Origin: JAJTHJ01 sp046316025
GTDB taxonomy: Bacteria > Pseudomonadota > Gammaproteobacteria > Burkholderiales > Burkholderiaceae_F
DNA length: 64,000 nt
Direction: 5' to 3'
Assembly (NCBI GenBank): GCA_046316025.1
Contig: JBKCXU010000024.1
Coordinates: forward strand, 1-64,000
Below the pieces are notes generated by a model that was not told where the DNA came from, searched no databases, and saw nothing but the letters and a program-made list of their open reading frames with translations. Positions 32,920 through 42,373 of the stretch are shown in pieces. The translations under genes were made by a program, and so were the position numbers. Each line of letters starts with the position of its first letter. Positions within the stretch are counted from its first letter, which is position 1.

Positions 32920-33881
32920 CACCAGTCGGAAGAGCCATGGGGGCAAGGAAACTGATCCTGACGGGCGCGGCGGGTCTTGTCGGCCAGAACCTTGCGCTTG
33001 TGCTGCGCCATGCCGGCTACGACAACGTCGTCGCCATCGACAAGCAGGGCGCTAACCTTCGACTGCTCTCTGGCCTGAATCCCGGCGTGCGCGCGGTCGA
33101 GGCCGACCTCGCCGTGCCGGGCAGGTGGGAGGCCGAGTTCGACGGCGCCGACACCGCAGTCGTTCTGCACGCACAGATTACAGGCAAGACCGCCGAGCCT
33201 TTCGAACGCAACAACCTGCGCGCATCCGAATTGGTTTTCGACGCGATCGAGCGCGCCCGCGTGCCGTTTTCCGTGCACGTCAGCAGTTCGGTCGTCAACT
33301 CGGTGGCCGACGACGACTACACCCACACCAAGAAGGCGCAGGAGAGGATGTTTCTCGAAAGCGGCCTGCCGGGCTGCGTCCTGCGTCCGACGCTGATGTA
33401 CGGCTGGTTCGACCCCAAGCACTTCGGCTGGCTGGCGCGCTTCATGGAGCGTGCCCCGGTGTTCCCGATCCCTGGCCACGGCCGCTACATGCGCCAACCG
33501 CTGTACGAGCGCGACTTTTGCCGGGCGATTCTCTGGTGCATCGAGAACCGTCCGTTGGGCAAGATCTACGATCTGGTCGGTAATGAGCGCATCGATTACA
33601 TCGACATCATCCGTGCTATTCGCGACGTGAAGGGTTTGCGCACGCCGATCATGCGCATCCCGTATGGCATTTTCGATGCGCTGCTCAGGCTCTACGCGCT
33701 GTTTTCGGACAAGCCGCCGTTTACGGCCAGCCAGTTGAAGGCGCTGACGGCCGGGGACGACTTCACCGGCGTGGATATCGAGCAGACCTTCGGCTTCAAG
33801 CCGACCCCATTCGCGGAGGGCGTCCGCGAGACGTTTTGCCATCCCGTGTACTCGAAGTACGTCGTCGAACGTACCGACTGA
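32916..33881 (+). CDS. NAD-dependent epimerase/dehydratase family protein
   Basis: An atypical extended SDR of 321 residues. LTGAAGLVGQN is the NAD-binding motif; HVSSSVVNS and YTHTKKAQE give the Ser and Tyr-x3-Lys positions. RPTLMYGWFDPKHFGW follows. The ATG at 32916 overlaps the previous stop (ATGA); an ATG at 32937 with GGAAG just upstream is an alternative. It opens a cluster (epimerase, FAD oxidoreductase, GtrA, LPG-synthase-like, HAD-UbiA) apparently devoted to lipid-linked sugars. The substrate is unknown. Confidence 0.8.
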   Translation: MTPVGRAMGARKLILTGAAGLVGQNLALVLRHAGYDNVVAIDKQGANLRLLSGLNPGVRAVEADLAVPGRWEAEFDGADTAVVLHAQITGKTAEPFERNNLRASELVFDAIERARVPFSVHVSSSVVNSVADDDYTHTKKAQERMFLESGLPGCVLRPTLMYGWFDPKHFGWLARFMERAPVFPIPGHGRYMRQPLYERDFCRAILWCIENRPLGKIYDLVGNERIDYIDIIRAIRDVKGLRTPIMRIPYGIFDALLRLYALFSDKPPFTASQLKALTAGDDFTGVDIEQTFGFKPTPFAEGVRETFCHPVYSKYVVERTD

Positions 33882-33921
33882 GCGCCGCGGCCGGCGTGCC
33901 GCGGCAGAACCCACCAACACC

Positions 33922-35250
33922 ATGCCATCACCTCACAACTCACCGCGGCGTGTCGCCGTCATCGGCGCCGGGCCGATGGGACTGGCGGCTGCCTATGAAC
34001 TCGGCAAGCAAGGAGCGCAGGCCACCGTCTACGAGAGGGACGACCGCATCGGCGGGATGTCCGCCTTCATCGACTTTGCCGGCACGCGGATCGAGCGCTA
34101 TTACCACTTCATCTGCAAGCCGGATCAGGCAACCTTCGACTACCTGTGCGAGTTTGGTCTGTCCGACCGTCTGCGCTGGACGCAGACCAAAATGGGCTTC
34201 TACTTCCGCGGACGCTTGTACGAGTGGGGCCATCCGCTGGCGCTGCTGAAGTTCCCCGGGTTGTCGCTGCCACAGAAGCTGCGCTACGGATTACACGTGA
34301 TGCGCGCCAAAGGGATTACCGACTGGCGTCCGTACGACGGGTTTTCTTCGACCGAGTGGCTCAAGCGCTGGCTCGGTGAGGTCGCCTACGAGGTGTTGTG
34401 GGCGCCGCTTTTCCACTACAAGTTCTACGAGTACGAGCACAGCTTATCGGCGGCTTGGCTGGGTAGTCGCATCAAGCGGGTGGCGCTGTCGCGCAAGAGC
34501 CTGCTGCAGGAAGAACTCGGCTATCTGCAGGGCGGCTCCGAGGTGTTGCTCGACGCGGTCGCCGCGGCGATCCGTGCCGCCGGCGGGCGCATCGAACTGA
34601 ACGCCGCGGTCCAAGACGTGGCGATTGAGTCGGGGGCCGCCGGCGCCCGCGTCGCCGGCGTCAAGGTCGGCGGCGCGCTGCATGCCTACGACCAGGTAAT
34701 CTCGACCATCCCGTTGCCGTATCTGGTGCGGTTGATGCCCGGCCTGCCGGCCGACGAGAAGGCCAAGGTGGCCGCAATCAAAAACGTTGGCGTGGTCTGC
34801 GTCCTGCTCAAGCTCAAACGGTCGTTTACCGGCAACTTCTGGATGAACATTAACGACCCGCGCATTCAGATCCCGGGGTTGATCGAGTACACGGCCTTGA
34901 ATCCGCTCGACGGCCACACCATCGTCTACGCGCCGTTTTACATGCCGCAGACCCATCCCAAGTACCGGCAGGACGCGCAGGCATTCATCGACGAAACGCT
35001 GGCCGCGATGCGGCTGATTCGCCCGGACTTCGATCCCGCGGCCGACGTGCTGGCGAGCACCGCGTCGCGCTACGAGTTTGCGCAGACAGTGTGCACGCCG
35101 GGCTTCTACGAGGCGCTACCGCCGATGCGCAGCAGCGTGGCGGGTCTCTTCATGGCTGATACCTCGCATTACTACCCGGAAGACCGGTCGATTTCGGAAA
35201 GCATGCGCATCGGGGCAAAGCTTGCCGTGCTCGCGCGTCCGACCACATGA
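33922..35250 (+). CDS. NAD(P)/FAD-dependent oxidoreductase
   Basis: A 442-residue flavoprotein of the HemY/amine-oxidase-like superfamily. VAVIGAGPMGLAAAYELGKQG is the dinucleotide-binding fold (key G-x-G-x-x-G), and ERDDRIGGMS completes it. A C-terminal AGLFMADTSHYYPEDRSISES is the second FAD-contact segment. Related proteins occur in glycan clusters beside GtrA and UbiA genes, but their reaction is not established. The gene ends in an ATGA overlap with the GtrA-like gene. Confidence 0.8.
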   Translation: MPSPHNSPRRVAVIGAGPMGLAAAYELGKQGAQATVYERDDRIGGMSAFIDFAGTRIERYYHFICKPDQATFDYLCEFGLSDRLRWTQTKMGFYFRGRLYEWGHPLALLKFPGLSLPQKLRYGLHVMRAKGITDWRPYDGFSSTEWLKRWLGEVAYEVLWAPLFHYKFYEYEHSLSAAWLGSRIKRVALSRKSLLQEELGYLQGGSEVLLDAVAAAIRAAGGRIELNAAVQDVAIESGAAGARVAGVKVGGALHAYDQVISTIPLPYLVRLMPGLPADEKAKVAAIKNVGVVCVLLKLKRSFTGNFWMNINDPRIQIPGLIEYTALNPLDGHTIVYAPFYMPQTHPKYRQDAQAFIDETLAAMRLIRPDFDPAADVLASTASRYEFAQTVCTPGFYEALPPMRSSVAGLFMADTSHYYPEDRSISESMRIGAKLAVLARPTT

Positions 35251-35654
35251 GCGTCGCGCAGCCAGCCTCGTCGCGGGAGTTTGCACTGTTCCTGGTTGCC
35301 GGTGGCATCGCGGCGGCCTCCAACTTTGGTTCTCGGTTTGCGTTCAGCCTTTGGTTTTCCTATCCGGTAGCCATCGTGTTGGCGTACCTGGTCGGCATGG
35401 CGGTGGCGTTCGTGCTGATGCGGCAGTACGTGTTTACCGGGCGCGGCAAGGCGCTGGCACCGCAGGTACTCAAGTTTGCCCTCGTCAACGCTGCGGCAGT
35501 TTTGCAGACGCTGGTGGTCAGCCTCTTGCTTGCGCACTGGCTGCTGCCTGCGCTCGGGGTCGACCGTCACGTGGAGGCGATTGCCCATTTTGTCGGCGTG
35601 GCCGTCCCCGTGGTAACGAGCTATTTCGGCCATCGTTGGTTGACATTCCGTTGA
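35247..35654 (+). CDS. GtrA-like membrane protein
   Basis: A 135-residue protein with four predicted membrane helices and the GtrA-family opening (FALFLVAGGIAAASNFGSRF) and ending (SYFGHRWLTF). GtrA proteins are thought to flip or help present polyprenyl-phosphate-linked sugars. The gene lies four bases inside the end of the FAD oxidoreductase gene. It is a reasonable flippase candidate for the pentose lipid made by the HAD-UbiA/DprE pathway. Confidence 0.88.
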   Translation: MSVAQPASSREFALFLVAGGIAAASNFGSRFAFSLWFSYPVAIVLAYLVGMAVAFVLMRQYVFTGRGKALAPQVLKFALVNAAAVLQTLVVSLLLAHWLLPALGVDRHVEAIAHFVGVAVPVVTSYFGHRWLTFR

Positions 35655-35668
35655 CGCGGCTTGCTGCC

Positions 35669-36643
35669 ATGCGACCAGCCCCGATACATTTGCCGCTGCG
35701 CCCCATTGCGCTGTGGGTCGGCGGAGGTGTGCTGGCTTACTCGGCGACGGTGGCGTGGTCTGGTTCGGCGCAGACACTTGCGGCCATCGCCAAGATCGGG
35801 CCGGCCGTGCTGGTTGGTGGCACGGGCATCGCCAGCCTCGCTTACCTCGTGCGCTTTGCGCGCTGGCAGTGGTTGTTGCGCTGGATGGGGCACTCCTTGC
35901 CGCTGGCGTTTAGCCTGCGCGTCTATCTGGCCGGTCTGGCGTTGACGTCCAGCCCCGGCAAACTGGGCGAGACGCTGCGCTCCGCTTTGCTGCTACCGGT
36001 GGGCGTTGGCTTGCCGCACAGTTTCGCGGCGTTCGTTGCCGACCGGCTGTCGGACGTGATTGGTGTTGCGCTGCTGGGCGCATTCGCTGCGCGTCTGGCG
36101 GGTCGGCCCATCTCGCTACTCGAAGCGGTGTTCGTCGCGGCCCTGGCCGGTTCTTTTGTGTTGCGTGCGTTGCTCGCTTCGCGGTCTTGGCCGGTTTGGA
36201 TGGCGCGCATGGACCGCCGTGGCAGGTGGGGCCAGCGCCTTGCGGCAATGGCGTCGCCGGCGTCGGCTTGGGCGACGGTGTGGTCGCCGGTGCGTGTCGC
36301 CCTTTGTGTGGGTTGCGCTGTCGCAGGCTATGGACTGCAGGCGCTCGTTTTCGCTTGGTATGTCGACGCGGCCGGGGGGCAGTTGCCGTGGCCGGACGCA
36401 TTAGCGATCTTTGCCTCCACTACGCTGCTCGGTGCGGCCAGCCTGGTGCCAGGCGGGCTGGGAGCGATGGAGGCGGCATTGATTCTCCAGTTGACGGAAG
36501 CCGGGGTAGAACGCGGCGCTGCGGTCGGTGCAGCCCTTTCCGCACGGATCTCTACGCTTTGGTTCAGCGTGTTGCTCGGTGCAACCATGCTGCTGACCTT
36601 CTCGCGGCAAAGTGGGCGTGGTGCGACGGAGTGCAACCGATGA
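35669..36643 (+). CDS. lysylphosphatidylglycerol-synthase-type membrane domain protein
   Basis: A 324-residue polytopic protein of the LPG_synthase_TM (UPF0104/AglD-like) family, with about eight membrane helices. TSSPGKLGETLRSALL and the late SLVPGGLGAMEAALI motif are characteristic. No synthetase domain is attached. Such stand-alone flippase-like proteins are frequent in glycan clusters. It starts 14 bases after the gtrA-like gene and overlaps the next gene by ATGA. Confidence 0.85.
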   Translation: MRPAPIHLPLRPIALWVGGGVLAYSATVAWSGSAQTLAAIAKIGPAVLVGGTGIASLAYLVRFARWQWLLRWMGHSLPLAFSLRVYLAGLALTSSPGKLGETLRSALLLPVGVGLPHSFAAFVADRLSDVIGVALLGAFAARLAGRPISLLEAVFVAALAGSFVLRALLASRSWPVWMARMDRRGRWGQRLAAMASPASAWATVWSPVRVALCVGCAVAGYGLQALVFAWYVDAAGGQLPWPDALAIFASTTLLGAASLVPGGLGAMEAALILQLTEAGVERGAAVGAALSARISTLWFSVLLGATMLLTFSRQSGRGATECNR

Positions 36644-38091
36644 ATGGCCCGCCGATGGACACCGTGGAGTCGGTCCCCCTGGTCGTGGACCTTGACGGCA
36701 CGCTGCTGCGCTCAGACCTGTTGTACGAATCCACCTTCAAGCTGTTGCAAGGCGCGCCCTGGCTCGGCTTGGCGCTGCCCGCTTGGCTCGCCAGCGGCAA
36801 GGCGGTGCTCAAGCGGCGCATAGCGCAGCGGGCAGTGGTCGATATCGAGAGCTTGCCGTTCGACGTCGGTGTGGTTGACTGGATGCGCGGCGAGCGCGCC
36901 GCCGGCCGGCGGCTGGTGCTGTGCACGGCATCCGACACCTTGTACGCGGAGCAGGTGGCGCTCCACCTGGACCTCTTCGACGAGGTGATCGCCAGCGACG
37001 GCAGGGTCAACATGTCCGCTCACCGCAAGGCCGCAACACTCGTCGGCCGGTTTGGCGAACGTGGCTTCGACTACGCAGGCAACTCGTCCGACGACTTGCC
37101 GGTGTGGGCGGTTGCGCGGCGGGCGGTGGTGGTGGGCGCACCGGCCGCGGTACGGCGCGCACTCGACGGACGCGTGGAGGTGGAGCGGGAGTTCTTGCGT
37201 GCGCCCGCCGGAGTGCGCACCTGGCTGCGCGCGCTGCGCGTGCACCAGTGGCTGAAGAACTTGTTGCTGTTCCTGCCCGTGCTTGGGGCGCACCAGATTT
37301 TCAATCTCGCGCTGCTGCCCGCGTTGCTGGTGGCGTTCCTGGCATTCGGCTCTTGCGCCTCTGCGGTGTACCTGTTGAACGACCTGATCGACCTCGACAG
37401 CGACCGGCGCCACCCGCGCAAGCGCAAACGACCGTTCGCCGCGGGCGATTTGTCGCCGCTGTCGGGCGCGCTCGCCAGCTGCGCGTTGGCCGTGCTGGCC
37501 TTCGCATTGGCGCTGTGGGTTGGCTGGCTCTTCACCGCGTGGCTGGCGGTCTACTTCGCGTTGACCCTCGCGTATACCTTCTGGCTCAAGCGCAAGGTGC
37601 TGGTCGATGTGCTGTCTTTGTCGGGGCTGTATACCTTGCGGATCGTGGCCGGGGGCGCGGCGGCAGGCATCGCCGCGTCGTTCTGGCTCTTGGCGTTCTC
37701 GTTGTTCCTGTTTCTGAGCCTCGCCTTAGTCAAGCGCTACTCGGAGTTGCAGGTCGTGCTGGAGCAGGGCAAGGAGCAGGCGCACGGTCGCGGCTACTGG
37801 ACGGACGATCTGCCGCTGGTGCAGTCGCTCGGCATCGCTGCGGGCTTTTCGGCGGTGCTGGTGATGGCGCTGTACATCAACGGCGAGTCGGTGCAGCGTC
37901 TGTACCGGCACCCGGAGGCGATGTGGCTGGCGGTGCCGATTCTGCTTTATTGGGTGAGCCGCGTCTGGGTCAAGACTCACCGGGGCCAGATGCACGACGA
38001 CCCAGTGATGTTTGCCGTGCGCGACCCTGTGAGCTTGGTCTGTGGCGCGCTGTTCGTCGGTGTGCTAGCGACGGCCGCGCTACTGCCGTAG
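36640..38091 (+). CDS. HAD phosphatase fused to UbiA prenyltransferase (DPPR synthase-like)
   Basis: A 483-residue fusion. Residues about 10-200 are a HAD phosphatase: VDLDGTLLRSD, a CTAS motif II, the HRK lysine and YAGNSSDDLPV. Residues about 205-483 are a UbiA-type membrane prenyltransferase with NDLIDLDSDRRHPRKRKRPFA (first Asp motif, key N-D-x2-D-x3-D). In mycobacteria separate proteins of these kinds (Rv3806c and Rv3807c) make polyprenyl-phospho-ribose from PRPP and remove its 5-phosphate. Here both steps seem to be in one chain. dprE1 and dprE2 lie downstream. Confidence 0.85.
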   Translation: MNGPPMDTVESVPLVVDLDGTLLRSDLLYESTFKLLQGAPWLGLALPAWLASGKAVLKRRIAQRAVVDIESLPFDVGVVDWMRGERAAGRRLVLCTASDTLYAEQVALHLDLFDEVIASDGRVNMSAHRKAATLVGRFGERGFDYAGNSSDDLPVWAVARRAVVVGAPAAVRRALDGRVEVEREFLRAPAGVRTWLRALRVHQWLKNLLLFLPVLGAHQIFNLALLPALLVAFLAFGSCASAVYLLNDLIDLDSDRRHPRKRKRPFAAGDLSPLSGALASCALAVLAFALALWVGWLFTAWLAVYFALTLAYTFWLKRKVLVDVLSLSGLYTLRIVAGGAAAGIAASFWLLAFSLFLFLSLALVKRYSELQVVLEQGKEQAHGRGYWTDDLPLVQSLGIAAGFSAVLVMALYINGESVQRLYRHPEAMWLAVPILLYWVSRVWVKTHRGQMHDDPVMFAVRDPVSLVCGALFVGVLATAALLP

Positions 38092-38150
38092 CGCTCCGGC
38101 CGATTGAGGTGACCGCCGCACGCGCCGACGGCCACGAGGCAAAGTCGCCG

Positions 38151-38681
38151 TCAGTTGAAAAGGAAACCGCGGATTCCGTAGCGAATACCCATGGCCTCTT
38201 CGGCGTTCAGGCGTACACATGTGTAGGGGGACCCTGCGGTGTTGGGGCCCTGTCCCGTATACATCACGATCCAAAGCGAGTTACCGGCACCGATAGGCGG
38301 TCCTGAGACCCATGAGCGATCCCACGTGGTCGCTGCGTCGAGCTTGATGCCCGTATAAAGAAACGATGTGGGGCTGGAGTCGTTACCGGTCCAGAGTTCG
38401 AAAAAGCAGATGTTTTGCGACGTGTTCGCACGGCGCGTCGTTGCGGTCATGTCGGTAAGCCGGAAGTTAACCCCTGCCGGTGCCGTGTAGATTTTCTTTG
38501 CGAAAGCCCCGGTGCAGCAGGCGGGCGCGTTCTGCCAGACGTTCTCGGCGGTGTCTTCAATGCGGTCATTGATGCCGACGGATCCTCGCACGGTCTGCCC
38601 GTTGAGGGGCACGTTCAACACTTGAGCGGCAACGGCCGCTGGCAAGGCCAAAGCGACAAGGCAAAGAAGTAAGCGCTTCAT
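38151..38681 (-). CDS. secreted protein of unknown function
   Basis: A 176-residue protein with a clear signal peptide (MKRLLLCLVALALPAAVAAQ). The mature part has a Cys-Cys pair (APACCTG) and two further cysteines (QNICFF, YTCVR), suggesting disulfides in an exported protein. No family is recognised. It is convergent to the HAD-UbiA gene and interrupts the otherwise plus-strand glycan cluster. Confidence 0.65.
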   Translation of the reverse strand: MKRLLLCLVALALPAAVAAQVLNVPLNGQTVRGSVGINDRIEDTAENVWQNAPACCTGAFAKKIYTAPAGVNFRLTDMTATTRRANTSQNICFFELWTGNDSSPTSFLYTGIKLDAATTWDRSWVSGPPIGAGNSLWIVMYTGQGPNTAGSPYTCVRLNAEEAMGIRYGIRGFLFN

Positions 38682-38769
38682 TGGTCAACTCCTTGGTGAG
38701 TTCGCGGGAAATTCAGGTCTGCCTGCGTCCATCGGTCAGGTAGAGGTCGAAGTTGTGCGGCGTCCGGTG

Positions 38770-39168
38770 CTAAGGCCCGGGGTGTGCCGCGGCTGAGCTC
38801 GGCGGCGGCCCAACGTGGTTGGGGCGAGCGACGGTTGCGGTATGCGAACCGGCGATCAAGTGCTCAGCGCCGATCACTTCGTCTTGAAGGAGAGGGCGGC
38901 GTTCCTCAGCGCTTGATCGCACGCCGTGTTCGGCGGACTTGGCCAGCGGCAAGTCGTAGCTTTCGACAATTATGGCGCCGGTAACGGTGACCGTTAGCGG
39001 CTGCTGCGGCCCTGTAACGTGCGGAACCGGTACGATGGTATCCGACACCGCCGTTTGGATCGCCGTACGTGGCACGGTAGCCGGGGGGGGCGTAGGGCCG
39101 CTCTGGCTGCAACCGAGCAGCAGCAAAGAGACCAGAACCAACGGCGTCCCCCCAACTAATAGGCGCAC
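38770..39168 (-). CDS. small predicted lipoprotein
   Basis: With the GTG at 39168, this 132-residue protein opens with a hydrophobic leader and the lipobox LLLGC, followed by a Pro/Thr-rich linker. GAGGGG lies just before the GTG. The C-terminal region is Ala/His-rich and low in recognisable structure. A longer in-frame start (39333) would bury the leader inside the protein, so it is rejected. Function unknown. Confidence 0.5.
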   Translation of the reverse strand: MRLLVGGTPLVLVSLLLLGCSQSGPTPPPATVPRTAIQTAVSDTIVPVPHVTGPQQPLTVTVTGAIIVESYDLPLAKSAEHGVRSSAEERRPLLQDEVIGAEHLIAGSHTATVARPNHVGPPPSSAAAHPGP

Positions 39169-39536
39169 CGACCCCTCGGGGCCGAGGAGCCGAGGCCAAG
39201 TCCATGTCGCACGAGTACTGGCGAAGGCAGTCGACGGACAGGCACAACACCACTTCTGCAAGACGCGGCGGGGAATCGTGTCAGTCATCGAGCCAAAGTG
39301 TTGTCGTGACGGTGCCGAATATACTTCGGCCAACTCGCTGCTGTGAGCGCTTGATTTCGGTCAGTAAACTATCTCTTCATGCCGGAGATGTTGCTCCCCC
39401 TTCCGGTAGTCTGTCAAATGCGGTCAAGGCGGATGGCGGGATGGGTCTCGCTACCCGTCGCCCAAGGTAATAGTATCCTCCACCCTTGGCTTAGAAGGCG
39501 CCGAAGCGCCGTAGGACTTTGTCGCCTGTGCAATCA
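39169..39536. other. intergenic region between the lipoprotein and dprE1
   Basis: No gene is supported here. A perfect inverted repeat GCCGAA-TATAC-TTCGGC lies at 39314-39330 and could be an operator. A small GGCGC/GCGCC hairpin lies near 39497-39511 before dprE1. The region presumably holds divergent promoters, but no strong -35/-10 pair stands out. Confidence 0.5.
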
Positions 39537-40829
39537 ATGACGTCTTGGGGTCGGCTGGCGGCAGCCGAGCATGTTGTCGTGCCGTTGGCCGACCGCTCGC
39601 AAGTCGCGACGTTGCTGCGTGCATCCGCGCTGCCAGGACTCGCCTACGGTAACGGCCGAAGCTACGGCGATGTGTGCGCCAACTCGGGCGGCACCTTGTG
39701 GGCGATGCGCGGGCTGGATCGCTTTATTGCCTTCGACAAGGCGGTCGGCACCATCGAGTGCGAAGCCGGCGTATTGCTCAAGGAGATCATCGACCTCGTG
39801 TTGCCGCACGGCTGGTTCCCGCCGGTGGTGCCGGGTACGCAGTTCATCACCGTGGGCGGCGCCATCGCCAACGACGTACACGGCAAGAGCCACCATCGGC
39901 AGGGCAGCTTTGGCAACCATGTGCAAAGCCTGACCCTGGTGCGTACCGACGGTACTGCGATCGTCTGCGGCCCGCAGGAGCGGCCGGAGTGGTTTGCCGC
40001 CACCGTCGGTGGCATGGGTCTCACCGGTGTGATCGCCACGGCCCGCTTGCGGTTGCGGCCGGTCGAAGGCCCCTGGTTGGATGCCGAGACGCTTGTTTTC
40101 GACTCTCTCGACCGGTTCTTTGAGTTGTCCTCGGAGTCTGCTGCCGAGTGGGAGCACACGGTCTCCTGGATCGACTGCGTGGGCGGGCGCGGCGGCAACG
40201 CGCGCGGCGTTTTCTTCCGCGGCAATCATGCGGCCGACCGCACCCCGGTGGCGCCGCGCAAGCCCAAGACCTTTCCGTTTACCCCACCGCTGTCGCTGAT
40301 CAACGGTTTGTCGTTGCGGCTCTTTAATCAGCTCTACTTCAACGTGAACCGCTGGCGTGCCGACCGTGGGCGGCAGCACTACCTGCCGTTTTTCTTTCCC
40401 CTCGACAATCTGCTGGAGTGGAACCGCGTCTACGGGCCGCGCGGCTTCTACCAGTATCAGTGCGTGGTGCCGCCGGTCACGCAGAAGGACGCGGTGCGCG
40501 AGTTGCTGTGCCGGATATCGGCCTCCGGTACCGGGTCGTTTCTGGCGGTGCTCAAGACGTTCGGCGACCGCCCTTCGCCGGGCCTGCTGAGCTTTCCGAT
40601 GCCAGGCACCACGCTGGCGCTGGATTTTCCCAACCTTGGCCCAAGCACGCTCAAGCTCTTCGACGAGTTGAATGCCGTCGTCGTCGAGGCGGGCGGGCGC
40701 TTTTATTCGGCCAAGGACGCCTGCGTGCCACGGGCGTTGTTCGAGCGCGGCTACCCGCGGTTGGCGGAGTTTCGCCGCTTCCGCGACCCTGGCCTCGCGT
40801 CGGACATGGCGCGGCGGCTGCTGGATTGA
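39537..40829 (+). CDS. dprE1: decaprenylphosphoryl-beta-D-ribose 2-oxidase-like flavoenzyme
   Basis: A 430-residue FAD-linked oxidase (VAO/ALO family). YGNGRSYGD and PGTQFITVGGAIANDVHGKSHH (key GGAI-ND-HGK-HH) with GSFGNHV correspond to the FAD-binding signature of DprE1, which oxidises polyprenyl-phospho-ribose at C2 as the first step of epimerisation to arabinose. The ATG at 39537 is chosen; TTG 39519 and GTG 39528 are in-frame alternatives. The last 90 bases are duplicated at 42374-42463, just before dprE2. Confidence 0.88.
   Translation: MTSWGRLAAAEHVVVPLADRSQVATLLRASALPGLAYGNGRSYGDVCANSGGTLWAMRGLDRFIAFDKAVGTIECEAGVLLKEIIDLVLPHGWFPPVVPGTQFITVGGAIANDVHGKSHHRQGSFGNHVQSLTLVRTDGTAIVCGPQERPEWFAATVGGMGLTGVIATARLRLRPVEGPWLDAETLVFDSLDRFFELSSESAAEWEHTVSWIDCVGGRGGNARGVFFRGNHAADRTPVAPRKPKTFPFTPPLSLINGLSLRLFNQLYFNVNRWRADRGRQHYLPFFFPLDNLLEWNRVYGPRGFYQYQCVVPPVTQKDAVRELLCRISASGTGSFLAVLKTFGDRPSPGLLSFPMPGTTLALDFPNLGPSTLKLFDELNAVVVEAGGRFYSAKDACVPRALFERGYPRLAEFRRFRDPGLASDMARRLLD
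40740..40829 (+). repeat. 90-bp direct repeat, copy A (dprE1 3' end)
   Basis: These 90 bases encode the last 29 residues and stop of DprE1. They match 42374-42463 at 88 of 90 positions (differences G/T in CGCGGC versus CGCTGC, and C/T in CTTCCG versus CTTTCG). The two copies are 1634 bases apart and in the same orientation. Confidence 0.92.
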
Positions 40830-41028
40830 CCTTGCCCCTGGAATCCGTATTCCATAGCTGCCCTGATGCGCTGGCCTGCCGAGCCTGATCGGCCTGCCAG
40901 TTTTCTTCAAAGCGCAGCGGGCTGACGTAGCCCAGTGTCGAGTGCCGCCGACTGCAGTTGTACCAGAGCAGCCAGTCGATCACCTCGTCCTGCGCCAAAG
41001 CGACCGTGCCCCGATTTTTGACCGCCAC
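40830..41028 (-). mobile_element. IS3-family transposase remnant
   Basis: On the minus strand a short reading frame (VIDWLLWYNCSRRHSTLGYVSP, key YN-RRHSTLGY-SP, then RFEENW) is the C-terminal end of an IS3-family OrfB integrase. The rest of the transposase is missing. A TGGAATCCGTATTCCA near-palindrome (40841-40856) may be part of the element end. The fragment begins immediately after the dprE1 stop codon and the direct-repeat copy A. Confidence 0.75.
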
Positions 41029-41079
41029 GGGTTCACCGGGAGAACGCCAAACGAGTCGGGCAGCCCACGGGGGTCGGGT

Positions 41080-42264
41080 ATGCTGAATCAGTGGCGCGGT
41101 GGACCAAGACCGCGCGTCTTGCCAATGTCCCCGGAACCGAAGACTCGCAGCGCCTGGCTAGACCTTTTGCGCGGGTTAGCCATTTCGTTCGTCCTCCTCT
41201 CGCATGGGCGGCACTTTGTTGTGTCGGACTGGGACCCCGCGGCTGCATTTCGGTTGGGCGGCTTCTGGGGGGTGGAACTCTTCTTCGCGCTGAGCGGGTT
41301 CCTGATCGGCTCGATGGTGCTGTCCGAGATTGACGCAGCCGCGCGCCCGCTTCGCTGGGTACCGGTCTTTCTCTGGCGGCGCTGGCTGCGCACGCTGCCG
41401 TTGTACTGGCTGCTGCTCGCCGTCAATCTTCTCTTGGTGGCGCTGGCGGTGTTGCGGGCGCCACCACCGTCGCTGCCGGCGTATCTGCTGTTCGTGCAGA
41501 ACTTTGCCTGGCCGCACCCGGACTTCATGGGCGAGGCCTGGAGCCTCGCGGTCGAAGAGTGGTTCTATCTGCTCTTCCCGCTGTCGCTGGCGGCGGCGGC
41601 CGCCGTGTTTGGCCGGCAACGTTGGCCGCTGCTCGTGTTTGCTTTGGTCGTCTTGTCAGTCGCCGCGGTGGCGCGCCATGCCGCCATCGAAGGTGGCGCC
41701 ACCTGGGATGCGGGTATCCGCAAAGTGGTGCTATGCCGGCTGGACGCCCCACTCTTTGGTGTGCTAGCTGCGGCTGCGCTGCGGTGGTGGCCGGCGGCCG
41801 TGCGGCGCGCAGCGCCGGCGTTGTGGGCGTTCGGTGGCTCGGCGCTGGCCGTGTCGGCAGGTGTGACCTTGCTCGGTGCTGCGAGCCTGGACCGCAGCGT
41901 CTTTGCCCGGCAGTTCCTCTTTCCGCTCACCGACGCCGGCTTTGCTGCCGTTCTACTGGCCGGATACGCGGGCGGGTTGCGTGTGAGCGGTGCGGTGGCG
42001 GTCGCGGCGCGGTGGGTTGCTCGCTGGTCGTACGCTGCCTACTTGACCAACCTGCCAGTGTTCTTCGTACTCGGTTCGGTCGGCCTTGGGCCGAATGGCG
42101 CCGGCGGCCTCGCGGGCGGCGTCGGCAAGGCGCTACTCTTCGTCGGCGCGACCTTGGGCCTGTCGGCGATGCTGTATACGTTGTTCGAGCGGCCGATCCT
42201 TGGGTGGCGCGATCGTCGCTGGCCCGATCCCGGCGCTGATCGATGGCGAGTCGCTGTGGATTGA
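41080..42264 (+). CDS. OafA-like acyltransferase (acyltransferase_3 family)
   Basis: A 394-residue membrane acyltransferase with about ten helices. LDLLRGLAISFVLLSHGRHF includes the conserved R and H of the first segment (key RG-x-SH), FFALSGFLIG and EAWSLAVEEWFYLLFPL follow. Such proteins O-acetylate or otherwise acylate sugars of LPS or exopolysaccharide in the periplasm. The ATG at 41080 has GGGGGTCGG upstream; ATG 41128 is an alternative. The gene sits inside a segment bounded by a 90-bp direct duplication, so it is probably a late arrival. Confidence 0.85.
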   Translation: MLNQWRGGPRPRVLPMSPEPKTRSAWLDLLRGLAISFVLLSHGRHFVVSDWDPAAAFRLGGFWGVELFFALSGFLIGSMVLSEIDAAARPLRWVPVFLWRRWLRTLPLYWLLLAVNLLLVALAVLRAPPPSLPAYLLFVQNFAWPHPDFMGEAWSLAVEEWFYLLFPLSLAAAAAVFGRQRWPLLVFALVVLSVAAVARHAAIEGGATWDAGIRKVVLCRLDAPLFGVLAAAALRWWPAAVRRAAPALWAFGGSALAVSAGVTLLGAASLDRSVFARQFLFPLTDAGFAAVLLAGYAGGLRVSGAVAVAARWVARWSYAAYLTNLPVFFVLGSVGLGPNGAGGLAGGVGKALLFVGATLGLSAMLYTLFERPILGWRDRRWPDPGADRWRVAVD

Positions 42265-42373
42265 CCCTATACGCATGTCTATGGATTTTTGATGCGCAAG
42301 GGAGCGGTGGCACCGGGCAGGGAGCAACTGGCGGTGGGGCGAGGGCATAGTGGAGGTGCGGGATCCGCTGTCG